64,000 nucleotides of DNA from Pseudoalteromonas sp. MMG007. Lineage in GTDB: Bacteria; Pseudomonadota; Gammaproteobacteria; Enterobacterales; Alteromonadaceae. Positions within the stretch are counted from its first letter, which is position 1. The number at the start of each line of letters is the position of its first letter. Positions 54,901 to 64,000 of the stretch are shown here, piece after piece. The stretch lies in assembly GCF_018100985.1 (NCBI RefSeq), contig NZ_JAGJEI010000015.1, positions 1 to 64,000 of the forward strand, given 5' to 3'. The notes under the pieces were generated by a model that saw only the letters and a program-made list of their open reading frames with translations, was not told where the DNA came from and ran no database searches. A program made the translations under genes and the position numbers.

Positions 54901-56235
54901 CTAATCCAATAATTGGTTATTTGCTTTTAAGCGCTGATATTTAATAATTAATGTAACCCCACGCATTAGCATAAAGCAGCTCATTGCAAGCCATAATCCA
55001 TTGTTTTGCCAATCAATAAATACCCAAAACACACCAAAAAAACCTACACCAGCCGAAAGTACCATACTGTTACGCATATTCTTGGCGCGTGTTAAGCCTA
55101 CAAATACGCCGTCAAACAAAAAGCAGCTCATCGCTAAAATAGGCAATACAATTACCCAAGGTAAATAGTGAATAGCCTCTTGTATTACTTCTGGTACATT
55201 AGTTAAAAGCTTGATTATCGTGCTGCCAAATAATGCAAAAAAGGCACTGTATAAAATGCCAAAAAGCATTCCCCAAAACACACTAATTTTAACCCACATC
55301 CTTATTTTTTTAACGCTTTGTTGGCCCTTCGCCTGCCCCACTTTAGCCTCTGCGGCATACGCAATTCCGTCTAGGGCAAAGCTCACCAACATTAAAAAGT
55401 TAAGTAATACAGCATTAGCGGCGAGTGTGGTTTCGCCAATACGCGCCGCATAAAATGTCATAAAGCTAAAACATAATTGCAGTATTAAAGAGCGAATAAA
55501 TATATCGCGGTTTAAGCTAAGTAACTCAGTCATTTTGCTCATGCTAAGCCAATGAGGAGTGTTTAATTTAATCCCTTGTTTTTTAGCTAGTTTTACGACC
55601 AAAATCAAAGCAAATACTAAAGCGGTATAATCAGCAATAAGTGATGCCCATGCAGCCCCTGCAACCGCCCAATCTAAGTACACAACAAAGTAAATATCGA
55701 GCACGATGTTAGTTATATTAGTCACTAATAAAAGATAAAATGGTCCCCTGCCATAATGCACGCCGAGCATCCAACCGAGTAACACTAAATTACACAATGC
55801 TGCTGGAGCACTAAAAATTCGAATGCTAAAGTACTGATAGGCTTGAATAAGTACATCGTTATGCGCAGCTGAAAGGTAAGCTATAGCGTGTTTTATTAAG
55901 GGGGATAACACAATTAATAACACAGCAACTGCACTTGCAAGCAATAAGCTTCGTTTAAGTAAAGCAGCAAGCTGAGTTAAATCGTTTTTTCCATATGCTT
56001 GAGCAACCAGTCCCGTGGTACTCATTCTTAAAAAACCAGCGAGCCAGAATAAAATAGAAATAACAGCGGAGCCTAGGGCAATACCCGCTAAGTAATGAGC
56101 GCTACCTAAGTGCCCTATTACGGCGGTATCAACAATTCCTAACAATGGCACTGTGATATTTGATAGTATCATCGGACCCGCTAACAACAGCAAGCTTTTA
56201 TGGTGTGCCTTATTATGTATAAGAAATTGTTTCAT
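54901..56235 (-). CDS. dinF: MATE-family efflux transporter, DinF subgroup
   Basis: Twelve-helix transporter of 444 residues. The N-terminal LLLLAGPMILSNITVPLLGIVDTAVIGHLGSAHYLAGIALG and GFLRMSTTGLVAQAYGKNDL closely follow E. coli DinF. MATE proteins export cationic compounds by Na+ or H+ antiport. The start codon lies inside the 5' end of the divergent deacetylase gene (21-base overlap). GAGG lies 14 bases upstream of its ATG. I see no LexA box at this promoter. Confidence 0.88.
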   Translation of the reverse strand: MKQFLIHNKAHHKSLLLLAGPMILSNITVPLLGIVDTAVIGHLGSAHYLAGIALGSAVISILFWLAGFLRMSTTGLVAQAYGKNDLTQLAALLKRSLLLASAVAVLLIVLSPLIKHAIAYLSAAHNDVLIQAYQYFSIRIFSAPAALCNLVLLGWMLGVHYGRGPFYLLLVTNITNIVLDIYFVVYLDWAVAGAAWASLIADYTALVFALILVVKLAKKQGIKLNTPHWLSMSKMTELLSLNRDIFIRSLILQLCFSFMTFYAARIGETTLAANAVLLNFLMLVSFALDGIAYAAEAKVGQAKGQQSVKKIRMWVKISVFWGMLFGILYSAFFALFGSTIIKLLTNVPEVIQEAIHYLPWVIVLPILAMSCFLFDGVFVGLTRAKNMRNSMVLSAGVGFFGVFWVFIDWQNNGLWLAMSCFMLMRGVTLIIKYQRLKANNQLLD

Positions 56236-57252
56236 TTAGTATTATTTATCCTCATTAGTGTATCTGTACGTGCTCAAGCAGCCGTTATTTTACAGTATCA
56301 TCATGTTAGCGAAACCCTGCCCGCCGTAACAAGCGTTAGTGCAAATACATTTACTAAGCATTTGAGTTATTTAAAAGAGCACAACTTTAACGTTATTGCG
56401 CTTAATGAGTTAATTAGCGCTCTAAAGCAAGGTGAAACCCTGCCCGATAAAACCGTTGCCATTACTTTTGATGACGGCTACAACAATAACTACGAACAAG
56501 CAGCGCCTATTTTAGAAAAATTTGGCTACCCATACACTATTTTTGTAAACCCAAAATTAATAGACGAAGGCAAGAGCTACGTTATGGGTTGGGATAAACT
56601 CAGAGAACTCGCTAAAAAAGGCGCGCTGATTGCTAATCACAGTGGGCAACACGACTACTTACATCGCACGCTTGAAAACGAAACAAATGCTCAGTGGCGC
56701 TCTCGTATTAAAAAAGACATTTTAGATTCGCAAAAACGTATAAAAGAAGAAACCGGACAAGATTACAAATACTTAGCCTATCCGTATGGTGAGTTTAATA
56801 ACGAGCTACAAGCACTGGTAACAGAGCTTGGCTTTATTGGTATTGGCCAGCACTCAGGAGCGGTAAATAAAGACTCTAACTTTAGCCGTTTACCGCGTTT
56901 TCCGGCATCTGGTTTTTACAGTAAATTGGAAACACTTATTACTAAGCTTAATTCGCGGGCTTTTAATATTACTAAACTAACTTACAAAGACAGCGTGACA
57001 GAGCAAAACCCACCTATGCTTACAATTGAGTTTAATATGGGCGATTTTCATAAAAGCCAATTTGCTTGTTACGTATCAAGCGTAGGCCAAGCAGATTTAA
57101 ACTGGATCAATAAAAACACAGTTGAAATAACCTCACCAAAAGCACTTAATAAAGGCCGTTCACGCTTTAATTGCACTGCGCCTTCTATTTCAAACCCTGG
57201 TAGTTACTTCTGGTTTTCACAACCTTGGGTTATCGAAAACGCTAAGCCTTAA
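56215..57252 (+). CDS. Polysaccharide deacetylase family protein
   Basis: Exported protein of 345 residues (signal MYKKLFHLVLFILISVSVRAQA). I choose the ATG at 56215; one at 56200 is possible. The NodB motifs are present: AVILQYHHVS, VAITFDDGYNNNYEQAAPIL (catalytic and metal Asp, about 85-100) and LIANHSGQHDYLHRTL (metal His residues). A C-terminal domain of about 90 residues is family-like. Substrates are N-acetylated polysaccharides. Its 5' end overlaps dinF and its 3' end overlaps cheB by 11 bases. Confidence 0.88.
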   Translation: MYKKLFHLVLFILISVSVRAQAAVILQYHHVSETLPAVTSVSANTFTKHLSYLKEHNFNVIALNELISALKQGETLPDKTVAITFDDGYNNNYEQAAPILEKFGYPYTIFVNPKLIDEGKSYVMGWDKLRELAKKGALIANHSGQHDYLHRTLENETNAQWRSRIKKDILDSQKRIKEETGQDYKYLAYPYGEFNNELQALVTELGFIGIGQHSGAVNKDSNFSRLPRFPASGFYSKLETLITKLNSRAFNITKLTYKDSVTEQNPPMLTIEFNMGDFHKSQFACYVSSVGQADLNWINKNTVEITSPKALNKGRSRFNCTAPSISNPGSYFWFSQPWVIENAKP

Positions 57253-58270
57253 TAGCTTGGCTTAAAAGGCGCTGGGTAACTTTATCTAGCGCCACAACTT
57301 CATTTTCAGCCCCAATATCAATTGCTGCCTTAGGCATTCCCCACACAACGGATGAATACTCATCTTGCGCTATTGTATATGCCCCGCTTTGTTTTAAACC
57401 AAGTAAGCCTTTTGCACCATCGCTCCCCATACCTGTAAGTATTGCAGCGACGACATTTTTTGCACCTGTTTGTATTAATGAGTTAAATAAAACATCTACC
57501 GCAGGTTTATGCCTATTTACGGGCTCGTTATCGTCAAGCTGGCAATATAAACCCACTCCACGCTTAACAATACTTAAGTGTAATCCACCCGGTGCGATAT
57601 AAGCACAGCCTGCTGCTAACTTATCGCCTTGTTCTGCTTCTTTCACATTTATGGTACATGTACGGTCCATCCTCTGGGCGAACGAAGCGCTAAAACCTGG
57701 AGGAATATGCTGTGTAATTACAATGGGTGGGCAGTTTTTTGGCATTTTAATTAACACCTCTTTAATAGCCTCTGTACCACCGGTAGATGCACCTATTGCA
57801 ATAACTTTGTTCAGCAAAAATTGCGTGTTAGCTGCAATAGGTTCGTTAGATACAGGCTTTTTAAAACCTCTTACCCTTGCACCTGCAGCAACCCTTACTT
57901 TTTGCTGTACTAAAGCACTGTAATGACTCATGTGCTCTTTAACATTAACGGTGGGTTTAGCAATAAAATCTACTGCACCGAGCTCTAATGCCTCTAACGT
58001 AATAGGTGAACCTTTTTTTGTTAAAGTAGAAATCATCACTACGGGCATTGGTCTGAGCCGCATTAAATTTTTTAAAAAACTAATACCATCCATTTTTGGC
58101 ATTTCAACATCGAGAGTCAGCACATCAGGGTTAAGCTTTTTTATCATTTCCCGCGCTTCGTACGGATCCTCAGCGCAACCTACAACTTTAATGTCGTCTG
58201 CTTGGCCTAATATTTCGTTAAGTAATTGTCTAATTAATGGAGAGTCATCAATTATTAATACTTTTATCAT
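57242..58270 (-). CDS. cheB: Chemotaxis glutamate methylesterase CheB
   Basis: Protein of 342 residues from the ATG at 58270 (AGGGG before it; a GTG two codons earlier is unlikely). The receiver domain has DDSPLIRQLL and Asp54 in LTLDVEMPKMDG. The methylesterase domain has the Ser of IGASTGGTEAI (about 162), the His in ITQHIPPGFS and the Asp in LTGMGSDGAKG. It removes methyl groups or deamidates receptors. It is the last gene of the operon, two bases apart from cheD's stop region. Its 3' end overlaps the deacetylase gene. Confidence 0.96.
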   Translation of the reverse strand: MIKVLIIDDSPLIRQLLNEILGQADDIKVVGCAEDPYEAREMIKKLNPDVLTLDVEMPKMDGISFLKNLMRLRPMPVVMISTLTKKGSPITLEALELGAVDFIAKPTVNVKEHMSHYSALVQQKVRVAAGARVRGFKKPVSNEPIAANTQFLLNKVIAIGASTGGTEAIKEVLIKMPKNCPPIVITQHIPPGFSASFAQRMDRTCTINVKEAEQGDKLAAGCAYIAPGGLHLSIVKRGVGLYCQLDDNEPVNRHKPAVDVLFNSLIQTGAKNVVAAILTGMGSDGAKGLLGLKQSGAYTIAQDEYSSVVWGMPKAAIDIGAENEVVALDKVTQRLLSQAIKA

Positions 58271-58278
58271 ATGCACCC

Positions 58279-58896
58279 CTAAAACAGTTCAATATCTGTT
58301 TTTTTATCTTGCTGTTGAAGATTTTGTAAGTATTTCACTTCGCGCTTTTCAATCGTATTGTTATGAAGATTTTTAAGTTTTTTTACGTGTACTTTACCAG
58401 TATGAGGGTGGAAAAATATTTTCCTCGGCCACGGTCCCCCCATATCATGAGCAACTAAATTGAGCGCCTCTTCTTTTATATAGGCATTCGCAAAACTTAT
58501 ATTCCCGAGCCCAATATCTGTCATTGCACTTATTATTCGCCCACCGCCAAAAAGTTTTATTTTTAAATTTTTGCGTGCTCCGCCATTTTTAAGCACTTCG
58601 TTAATTAAATATTCCATAGCCCAATTACCGTATCGCCCGCTTAAACTATGCGCGCCTTCAACATGCTCACCTTTTTTTACCGGCAACATAAAGTGATTAA
58701 CGCCACCAATCCCTAACTTTTCATCGTATACACATGCCGCAATACAAGAGCCTAAAACAGTTGATATTAGCTCATCATTTTTTGATACATAAAATTCACC
58801 CGGTAAAATTTTAGCGACCACGCTTTCTCGCCCAGAGTCCCAATAACGCTTTATATGATCAAACCCAGGAAGAACACCTTTAAACTGAGCGTGCAT
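58279..58896 (-). CDS. cheD: Chemotaxis protein CheD (receptor deamidase)
   Basis: Protein of 205 residues. The catalytic core reads ISTVLGSCIAACVYDEKLGIGGVNHFMLP: Cys in GSC and His in NHFMLP form the deamidase dyad, with a Thr at TVLG. A nucleotide-independent, papain-like fold is expected. It converts receptor glutamines to glutamates before methylation and can modulate CheC-type phosphatases. It overlaps cheR by 17 bases, hence translational coupling. Confidence 0.95.
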   Translation of the reverse strand: MHAQFKGVLPGFDHIKRYWDSGRESVVAKILPGEFYVSKNDELISTVLGSCIAACVYDEKLGIGGVNHFMLPVKKGEHVEGAHSLSGRYGNWAMEYLINEVLKNGGARKNLKIKLFGGGRIISAMTDIGLGNISFANAYIKEEALNLVAHDMGGPWPRKIFFHPHTGKVHVKKLKNLHNNTIEKREVKYLQNLQQQDKKTDIELF

Positions 58897-59710
58897 CAGC
58901 AGCCTTTTGGTACATAGTTTTACCTAAATTTTTAAACTCAGTATGCTCTTTACCCATGGTTTCTGAGTGACCTAAAAATAAATGCCCATGTGGAGCGAGT
59001 ATTTTTGCATAACGTTTAAATAATAAATCTTTAGTGTCTTTATCAAAGTAAATAACAACATTACGGCATAAAATTAAATCAAAGGGCCCTTTCATTGGCC
59101 ACTCTTGTAATAAATTTAAGCGTTTAAAAGAAATTAATTGCTGCAGCTTTGGTTTAACCTTATAGCTTTCGCCATCTTTACTTTTTAAAAACCAACGCTT
59201 TAACAACGCATCATCTAACCCATTCACATTTGCTGCGCTATACACACCAGCATGCGCTTTTTTAAGTACATTAGAGTCTAGGTCAGTCGCTAAAATTTTA
59301 ACGTCCCAGTTGCTAGGAAATAGCTCATTTAACGCCATTGCAAGGCTATAGGGCTCTTCTCCTGTTGAGCATCCCGCCGACCAAATTCGTACTCGCCGAC
59401 TTTCTTTGTTTTGCACAAGCAAAGCAGGAACTAATTGTTTTTTTAGATAATCAAAATGGTGGGATTCACGAAAAAATGAAGTTAGATTAGTTGTTAGCGC
59501 ATTAATAAATGCATCAAACTCCTCATCTTTATGGCTATTTAAATAAGCTAAGTAAGTACTAAAATCAGTTAGTTTTCTCTCTCGTATGCGACGTGCAATA
59601 CGTGAGTACACCATTTCACGCTTATGCTCACCAAGTACAATACCGCATGCGTTGTACACTAAAGTGGCAATTTCTTTAAAGTCGCGATCGGTAAATAAAA
59701 ACTCTTTCAT
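58880..59710 (-). CDS. cheR: Chemotaxis methyltransferase CheR
   Basis: Protein of 276 residues. It has the small N-terminal helical domain, then the SAM-binding domain with ALTTNLTSFFRESHHFDYL, IWSAGCSTGEEPYSLAMAL and LILCRNVVIYF and LFLGHSETMG. It uses SAM to methylate receptor glutamates. The N-terminal domain binds the C-terminal pentapeptide present on the receptor encoded just upstream. It follows the receptor gene across 114 bases with two hairpins. Confidence 0.96.
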   Translation of the reverse strand: MKEFLFTDRDFKEIATLVYNACGIVLGEHKREMVYSRIARRIRERKLTDFSTYLAYLNSHKDEEFDAFINALTTNLTSFFRESHHFDYLKKQLVPALLVQNKESRRVRIWSAGCSTGEEPYSLAMALNELFPSNWDVKILATDLDSNVLKKAHAGVYSAANVNGLDDALLKRWFLKSKDGESYKVKPKLQQLISFKRLNLLQEWPMKGPFDLILCRNVVIYFDKDTKDLLFKRYAKILAPHGHLFLGHSETMGKEHTEFKNLGKTMYQKAADARSV

Positions 59711-59740
59711 TAGTTACTCTCAAATGCAGAATAAGCGGCA

Positions 59741-59764
59741 CTTAGCGCAATTTATTGCGCTAAG
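59741..59764. repeat. Inverted repeat between mcp and cheR
   Basis: CTTAGCGCAAT - TT - ATTGCGCTAAG has 11-base arms, though the real loop will be larger because of steric limits. It lies 31 bases before the cheR start and downstream of the terminator hairpin. It could be an operator or an RNA structure affecting cheR translation. Confidence 0.7.
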
Positions 59765-59782
59765 CTAAGTGTATTTAACAAA

Positions 59783-59814
59783 AGCTTTAGATAACAAATT
59801 TCTTATCTAAAGCT
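59783..59814 (-). terminator. Terminator-like hairpin after the mcp gene
   Basis: AGCTTTAGATAA - GAAATTTG - TTATCTAAAGCT on the minus strand has a perfect 12-bp stem and is followed by TTTGTT. It lies ten bases after the receptor gene stop, so it may partially terminate before cheR. Confidence 0.72.
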
Positions 59815-59824
59815 CTGCTATTAA

Positions 59825-62164
59825 CTAAAACTCTTCCCACTCATCAGCTGAATCTACAAAGTTTTCTCCTTTTGGCTTACTTCGGCTAAAGCTACTTTGT
59901 GGTTGCTGCGTTAAAGCGGGTGTACTCATACTTGATGACACTAAAGGTATGTCTTGCTGCCCTAACGAAAAGAAGTGAAGGAGTCTGCGCATTTCGTTTG
60001 CTTGCTCAGCCATAGACTCACCAGCTGCAGATGCCTCTTCTACGAGTGCAGCATTTTGCTGAGTCATTTCATCCATTTGAGAAATAGCTTTGTTCACTTG
60101 CTCAATACCTGCGCTTTGCTCCTCTGATGCTTCGGTAATATCAGAAATCATTTGCGTAACGCGCTGTACCGACACAACAATTTCTTTAAGAGTTGCCCCT
60201 GACTCATTTACTAACTGAGAGCCATCTGCAACTTTCCCTACACTGTCCCTTATCAACTCTTTAATTTCTTTAGCGGCTCCTGCTGAGCGCTGCGCTAAGT
60301 TACGTACTTCACCCGCCACAACGGCAAAGCCACGACCTTGCTCGCCCGCCCTTGCAGCCTCAACGGCAGCATTAAGTGCTAATAAATTAGTTTGGAAGGC
60401 AATTTCGTCAATCACACCAATAATGTCTGCAATTTTTTTACTCGATTCGTTTATTGCCGACATGCTAGTCACCGCACGGTTTACTACTTCTCCGCCTTGT
60501 ATTGCCTTTTCGCAGGTTTCTTCTGCTAAATCGTTCGCAACTTTTGCATTATCAGCATTTTGGCGAACTGTGCTGGTCATCTCTTCCATACTCGATGCTG
60601 TTTCTTCAAGTGACGAAGCTTGCTCTTCAGTACGTTGACTTAAATCAGCATTCCCTTGTGATATTTCTTCTGCGCCACTTGCTACAAGCGTTGCTGAAGA
60701 GTTTATGCGATTGATTACTTCTGTTAGTTTATCTGCGGTTGTATTTGCATCGCGTTTTAGCTTATCAAATGAGCCTTTGTAATCACTTTCTATGCGTTTT
60801 GATAAATCACCACTTGCCATTGCATCGAGCATATTTGCTGTATCAGCAACTGCATCATCAACAATTTTAACTAGGCTATTTAACCCTTTAGCTAAGCGTA
60901 AGAAAAACCCGCTTTTATCTGTCTCAATAACACGCGCATCTAATTCGCCATTACCCGCGGCTAAAATTAGTTCTGCAATTTCTTTTTCAATAGCGACTTC
61001 ATCGGTTCTATCTTCCCACTCAACCACTGTGCCTATGCGTTCGTTTTCAGGTGTTAAAATAGGGTTTGCTACCAAGCCAAACGTGCGTCCACCCACAAGT
61101 ATTTCGGCTTTATAGGTCGTAGTTAACTTAGCAAGCAGGTTTTGCTGATGCGCTGGATTTTTATGAAAAACATCAATATTTTGTTTAAGTAGGTTTGTAC
61201 TGTCAAAATTAGGCAAGTCTTTACGTAAATCATTTTCTGCTGCACTCATCATGTTTTTAACAGCTTGATTCATATAAACAATAACGTTTGATGCATCGGC
61301 TATCATGGTATTGGTTGCAACAGTATCAAGCGCTTGGCGTACACGTAGGTTTTCTTGCGCTTCGCTTCGCTCTTTTTCTGCTTTTGCTAAGCTTTCTGTT
61401 ATATCTTCCCATTCAACAATAGTTCCTAAGCGCTCTCCTTCATGGCTTACCCAAGGTGATGCAATAAGGGTAAATATGAGCCCAGCCAATCTTAACTCGG
61501 CCTTATGCGGTTGCTCTAAATTTTTTAATAAGTCACGCTGATGCGATGGGTGCTTATGAAAATCATCAACACATGTACCAATTAAACTATCTACAGCAAA
61601 ATTAGGAAGTACTGTTTGTAAGTCTTTTTCTCTGGCTTTTAACATGGAACGAACCTGATCGTTCACAAACACTATATTAAGGTCTTTATCTGCAATCATT
61701 ACGTTTGCTTGGCATACTTTTAATGCACTGGCTAAATCGGCCGCTTTTCGAGAGGCTTTTTCTAGCTCTTTTTGCTTGGTTATGTCTGTCGCAAACTTTA
61801 TAACTTTTAATACTTGGCCGCTCTCATTCACAATAGGATTATAAGTAGCTTGTATCCAAACCTCTTTATTACCTTTAGCATTACGCTTAAATTCATCAGA
61901 AATAAACTCTCCGTTGCGGAGGCGCTGCCAAAAGTTTTTATAGTCGTTACTTTGCGCTTCATCGGAGTCGACAAATAAAGAATGGTGCTGGCCTTGAACT
62001 TCTTCTAGCCTGTAGCCCATTGCACCTAAAAAATTAGAATTTGCAGTAATTATTTGCCCGTTAGGTTCAAACTCAATTACCGCTAATGATTTATTTAATG
62101 CATCTACAATTAAATCATTACTGGATTTTGACTGCTTTGGATTACTAAACCATCCCATGCCCAT
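59825..62164 (-). CDS. Soluble methyl-accepting chemotaxis protein with three PAS domains
   Basis: Receptor of 779 residues from the ATG at 62164 (AAAGG five bases before). No membrane segment is visible, so it acts in the cytoplasm. Three PAS domains lie at about 20-128, 148-268 and 285-395; the last two are similar (both have DxHKxPxHQxxLL). A HAMP-like section (about 430-480, [16 protein letters not shown]) leads to the signalling domain with hairpin tip [31 protein letters not shown]. The C-terminus ends DEWEEF, matching the xWxxF peptide that recruits CheR and CheB. It senses an intracellular signal, possibly redox or oxygen. Confidence 0.93.
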   Translation of the reverse strand: MGMGWFSNPKQSKSSNDLIVDALNKSLAVIEFEPNGQIITANSNFLGAMGYRLEEVQGQHHSLFVDSDEAQSNDYKNFWQRLRNGEFISDEFKRNAKGNKEVWIQATYNPIVNESGQVLKVIKFATDITKQKELEKASRKAADLASALKVCQANVMIADKDLNIVFVNDQVRSMLKAREKDLQTVLPNFAVDSLIGTCVDDFHKHPSHQRDLLKNLEQPHKAELRLAGLIFTLIASPWVSHEGERLGTIVEWEDITESLAKAEKERSEAQENLRVRQALDTVATNTMIADASNVIVYMNQAVKNMMSAAENDLRKDLPNFDSTNLLKQNIDVFHKNPAHQQNLLAKLTTTYKAEILVGGRTFGLVANPILTPENERIGTVVEWEDRTDEVAIEKEIAELILAAGNGELDARVIETDKSGFFLRLAKGLNSLVKIVDDAVADTANMLDAMASGDLSKRIESDYKGSFDKLKRDANTTADKLTEVINRINSSATLVASGAEEISQGNADLSQRTEEQASSLEETASSMEEMTSTVRQNADNAKVANDLAEETCEKAIQGGEVVNRAVTSMSAINESSKKIADIIGVIDEIAFQTNLLALNAAVEAARAGEQGRGFAVVAGEVRNLAQRSAGAAKEIKELIRDSVGKVADGSQLVNESGATLKEIVVSVQRVTQMISDITEASEEQSAGIEQVNKAISQMDEMTQQNAALVEEASAAGESMAEQANEMRRLLHFFSLGQQDIPLVSSSMSTPALTQQPQSSFSRSKPKGENFVDSADEWEEF

Positions 62165-62210
62165 CACCACCTTTAAGTTATTTTGTATTACTATATTTAG
62201 ATTTAACTAA

Positions 62211-62696
62211 CTAAATATTCATTGTTTTTTGCAAATCGATTAATGCGACCATTTTCTCACCCACGTTAACCAAACCAGCTACGTACTCACAGCTATTCGA
62301 CTCAGATAAACTAGGCACTGCTTTAGCGTCTTGCTCTGCAATACTGTAAACATCAGACACCGCATCAACCGCAATTCCCATAATTTTACTGCCTTGTTCA
62401 AACTCAACCTTTACTACAATAACAACCGTTAATGAGCCATATTCGACGCTTGGAAGGCCAAAACGTAAGCGTAAATCTATAATGGGTACTATTGTTCCGC
62501 GCAAATTAATAACGCCTTTTACAAAGTCAGGAGAGTTTGGTAGCTCGGTTATTTCTTCCCAGCTACGAATTTCTTGTACTGTTAAAATATCAACGCCATA
62601 CTCTTCATCAGCCATAATAAAGGTCAAAAACTGCTTAACTCCCTGCTCTTGTTGCAGGCTTAGTGCATTATTTATCTCGCTTTGCTCAGCGTTCAT
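62211..62696 (-). CDS. cheW: Chemotaxis adaptor CheW
   Basis: Protein of 161 residues. SH3-like CheW fold with FIMADEEYGVDILTVQEIRSWEEITELPNSPDFVKGVINLRGTIVPIIDLRLRFGLP and DAVSDVYSI. It bridges receptor and CheA. The start overlaps the cheA stop by one base, so the pair is translationally coupled. It is followed by the receptor gene across a 46-base gap. Confidence 0.96.
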   Translation of the reverse strand: MNAEQSEINNALSLQQEQGVKQFLTFIMADEEYGVDILTVQEIRSWEEITELPNSPDFVKGVINLRGTIVPIIDLRLRFGLPSVEYGSLTVVIVVKVEFEQGSKIMGIAVDAVSDVYSIAEQDAKAVPSLSESNSCEYVAGLVNVGEKMVALIDLQKTMNI

Positions 62697-64000
62697 TAAG
62701 CCTCCACCGCTATATGCTGATCTATAATAAGATCTTGGCTACCTGGCTTTTTAAGACCAGAAAGCTTTATTAAACCGCTTATATCTACAATTAGTGACAC
62801 GCGCCCATCACCTAAAATAGTGGCGCCAGATACACCATCAACCTTGTGGTAATTTGCCTCTAAGCTTTTAATAACAACTTGCTGCTGAGAGAGTAAATCG
62901 TCTACAAGTAAGCCCACTTTTTGATTATCTGTTTCAACAACAACAAGGAGAGTTTTATCTAAAGATTCAATGGCATTTTGATGATTAAAAATATCGTATA
63001 ATCTTAAAATTGGAATGTATTCGTCGCGCAGCCTTAGTACATCTAGGTTTTTACCTACTCGGCTTACTTTTGTAATATCAATTTGCAGTGATTCAACAAT
63101 AGAAATGAGTGGAATAATGTAAGTATGCTTAGCTACTTTAACGAGCTGCCCATCTAAAATAGCGAGTGTAAGGGGTAAACGTATCGTAAATGTAGAGCCA
63201 ACGCCTGGCGCTGAGGTAACCTCAACAGAGCCATTTAAAGACTGTATATTTCGTTTAACAACATCCATCCCTACACCACGACCCGATAAGTCGCTTACCT
63301 CGTCCATAGTTGAAAAACCAGGCATAAAAATTAGTTCGTTTACTTCCTCATCACTTAAAATGCTATCGGCCGTAATCAGCTCATTAGCAATTGCTTTTTC
63401 TCTAATTTTTTTAGTATTGAGTCCTTGACCATCATCCATAATTTCAATAACGATGTTTCCGCCTTGATGAAACGCATTTAAAGTAACAGTACCTACAGGA
63501 TCTTTTCCCGCTGCAACTCTTTGCTCAACCGTTTCAAGGCCATGATCGAGTGAATTTCTAACCAAGTGAACCATAGGATCTGATATTTTTTCCATGACCG
63601 TTTTATCAAGTTCCGTTTGTTCACCTAAAAGCTTAAGCTCGACCTGCTTATTAAGCTTTTGTGCAATATCGCGAACCAAGCGAGGAAAACGACTAAAAAC
63701 AAAGTTAATCGGCAGCATACGAATTCGCATAACGTTTTCTTGTAAGTCACGAGTATTATGTGCAAGTTGTGCAAGCCCTTCTTGAAGTGAGGTAATTGTA
63801 GCGGGTGTTATTTCTTGCTCACTTAGCTGATTAAGCATGGCTTGGGTAATAACCAATTCACCAACCATATTTATTAGCGAATCAACCTTATCAATTCCGA
63901 CTCTTATTGAGGTGGACTCAGGCGTGGTCGTAGGCTTTTTATCATTACTTTGAGCTTTAGGCTTTACTGGAGCGGGAGTAGGTTGAGTCGTGCTCGACTC
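62696..64000 (-). CDS. cheA: Chemotaxis histidine kinase CheA (C-terminal part; runs off the edge)
   Basis: The last 434 residues are in the window. The open frame continues past the right edge, so the P1 phosphotransfer and P2 domains are missing. Seen are a Pro/Thr-rich linker (QPTPAPVKPKAQSN), P3 dimerisation starting IDKVDSLINMVGELVITQAMLNQL, the P4 kinase with LVRNSLDHG (N-box), IEIMDDGQGLN (G1) and GRGVGMDVVKRNI (G2), and the P5 CheW-like domain (about 290-420). It autophosphorylates under receptor control. CheY would be expected outside the window. Confidence 0.96.
   Translation of the reverse strand, partial: ESSTTQPTPAPVKPKAQSNDKKPTTTPESTSIRVGIDKVDSLINMVGELVITQAMLNQLSEQEITPATITSLQEGLAQLAHNTRDLQENVMRIRMLPINFVFSRFPRLVRDIAQKLNKQVELKLLGEQTELDKTVMEKISDPMVHLVRNSLDHGLETVEQRVAAGKDPVGTVTLNAFHQGGNIVIEIMDDGQGLNTKKIREKAIANELITADSILSDEEVNELIFMPGFSTMDEVSDLSGRGVGMDVVKRNIQSLNGSVEVTSAPGVGSTFTIRLPLTLAILDGQLVKVAKHTYIIPLISIVESLQIDITKVSRVGKNLDVLRLRDEYIPILRLYDIFNHQNAIESLDKTLLVVVETDNQKVGLLVDDLLSQQQVVIKSLEANYHKVDGVSGATILGDGRVSLIVDISGLIKLSGLKKPGSQDLIIDQHIAVEA

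Noticed and set aside
56200..56400. LexA (SOS) box at the dinF promoter
   Set aside because: I found no CTGT-N8-ACAG pattern near the start, so SOS control was not claimed.

Overview
The window looks like a chromosomal segment of a marine gammaproteobacterium of the order Alteromonadales, most probably Pseudoalteromonas. This rests on recognisable proteins (EnvZ/OmpR, GreB, Tex, BioH, ComF, NfuA, SpeA/SpeE), AT-rich intergenic DNA and gene-order fragments shared with enteric relatives. It is an inference from reading, not a database match. I see no tRNA, rRNA, transposase, prophage or CRISPR array.

Layout. Positions 1-366 hold no gene, only a perfect octanucleotide tandem repeat. From 412 to 8888 (minus strand) lie the complete spc and alpha ribosomal-protein operons in the E. 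coli order: rplN-rplX-rplE-rpsN-rpsH-rplF-rplR-rpsE-rpmD-rplO-secY-rpmJ, a terminator and promoter, then rpsM-rpsK-rpsD-rpoA-rplQ. The S10 operon that normally precedes rplN is not there; an AsmA-family gene is. From 11 to 28 kb is a mixed accessory stretch: an unrecognised 387-residue protein, a TorF-type porin behind a sigma-54-like promoter, an ABC transporter whose permease is fused to an M1 aminopeptidase, an iodotyrosine-deiodinase-like flavoprotein, an ArsR/rhodanese pair around tandem palindromes, a Tat-exported PhoD phosphatase, small membrane proteins, an ABC exporter, an OmpA-like lipoprotein and a chromate transporter.

From 27.7 to 33.8 kb are two tandem acyltransferases with a YbdG-type mechanosensitive channel, then the divergent polyamine genes speA and speE. 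From 33.9 to 38 kb are a beta-barrel-like protein, a cupredoxin-like protein and a GH97 glycosidase. From 38 to 44 kb is the envZ-ompR / greB / tex neighbourhood, split by two inserted genes (a small secreted protein and a CBS-domain protein) behind an FNR-like box. From 44 to 54.6 kb is the bioH / comF / nfuA neighbourhood, split by a minus-strand block: a ZnuD-like TonB receptor, a zinc-chaperone-like small protein with a Zur-like palindrome, PhoX and an M14 peptidase. The last 7 kb is a chemotaxis operon, transcribed cheA(partial)-cheW-mcp-cheR-cheD-cheB, whose soluble triple-PAS receptor ends in a CheR-docking-type pentapeptide.

The window gives the impression of conserved backbone blocks into which accessory cassettes for zinc, phosphate, redox and envelope functions have been inserted. 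The most informative unexplained signals are the regulatory sites (sigma-54-like, FNR-like, Zur-like and ArsR-type) that tie these cassettes to nutrient or oxygen status. I did not find a clear undescribed multi-gene system.
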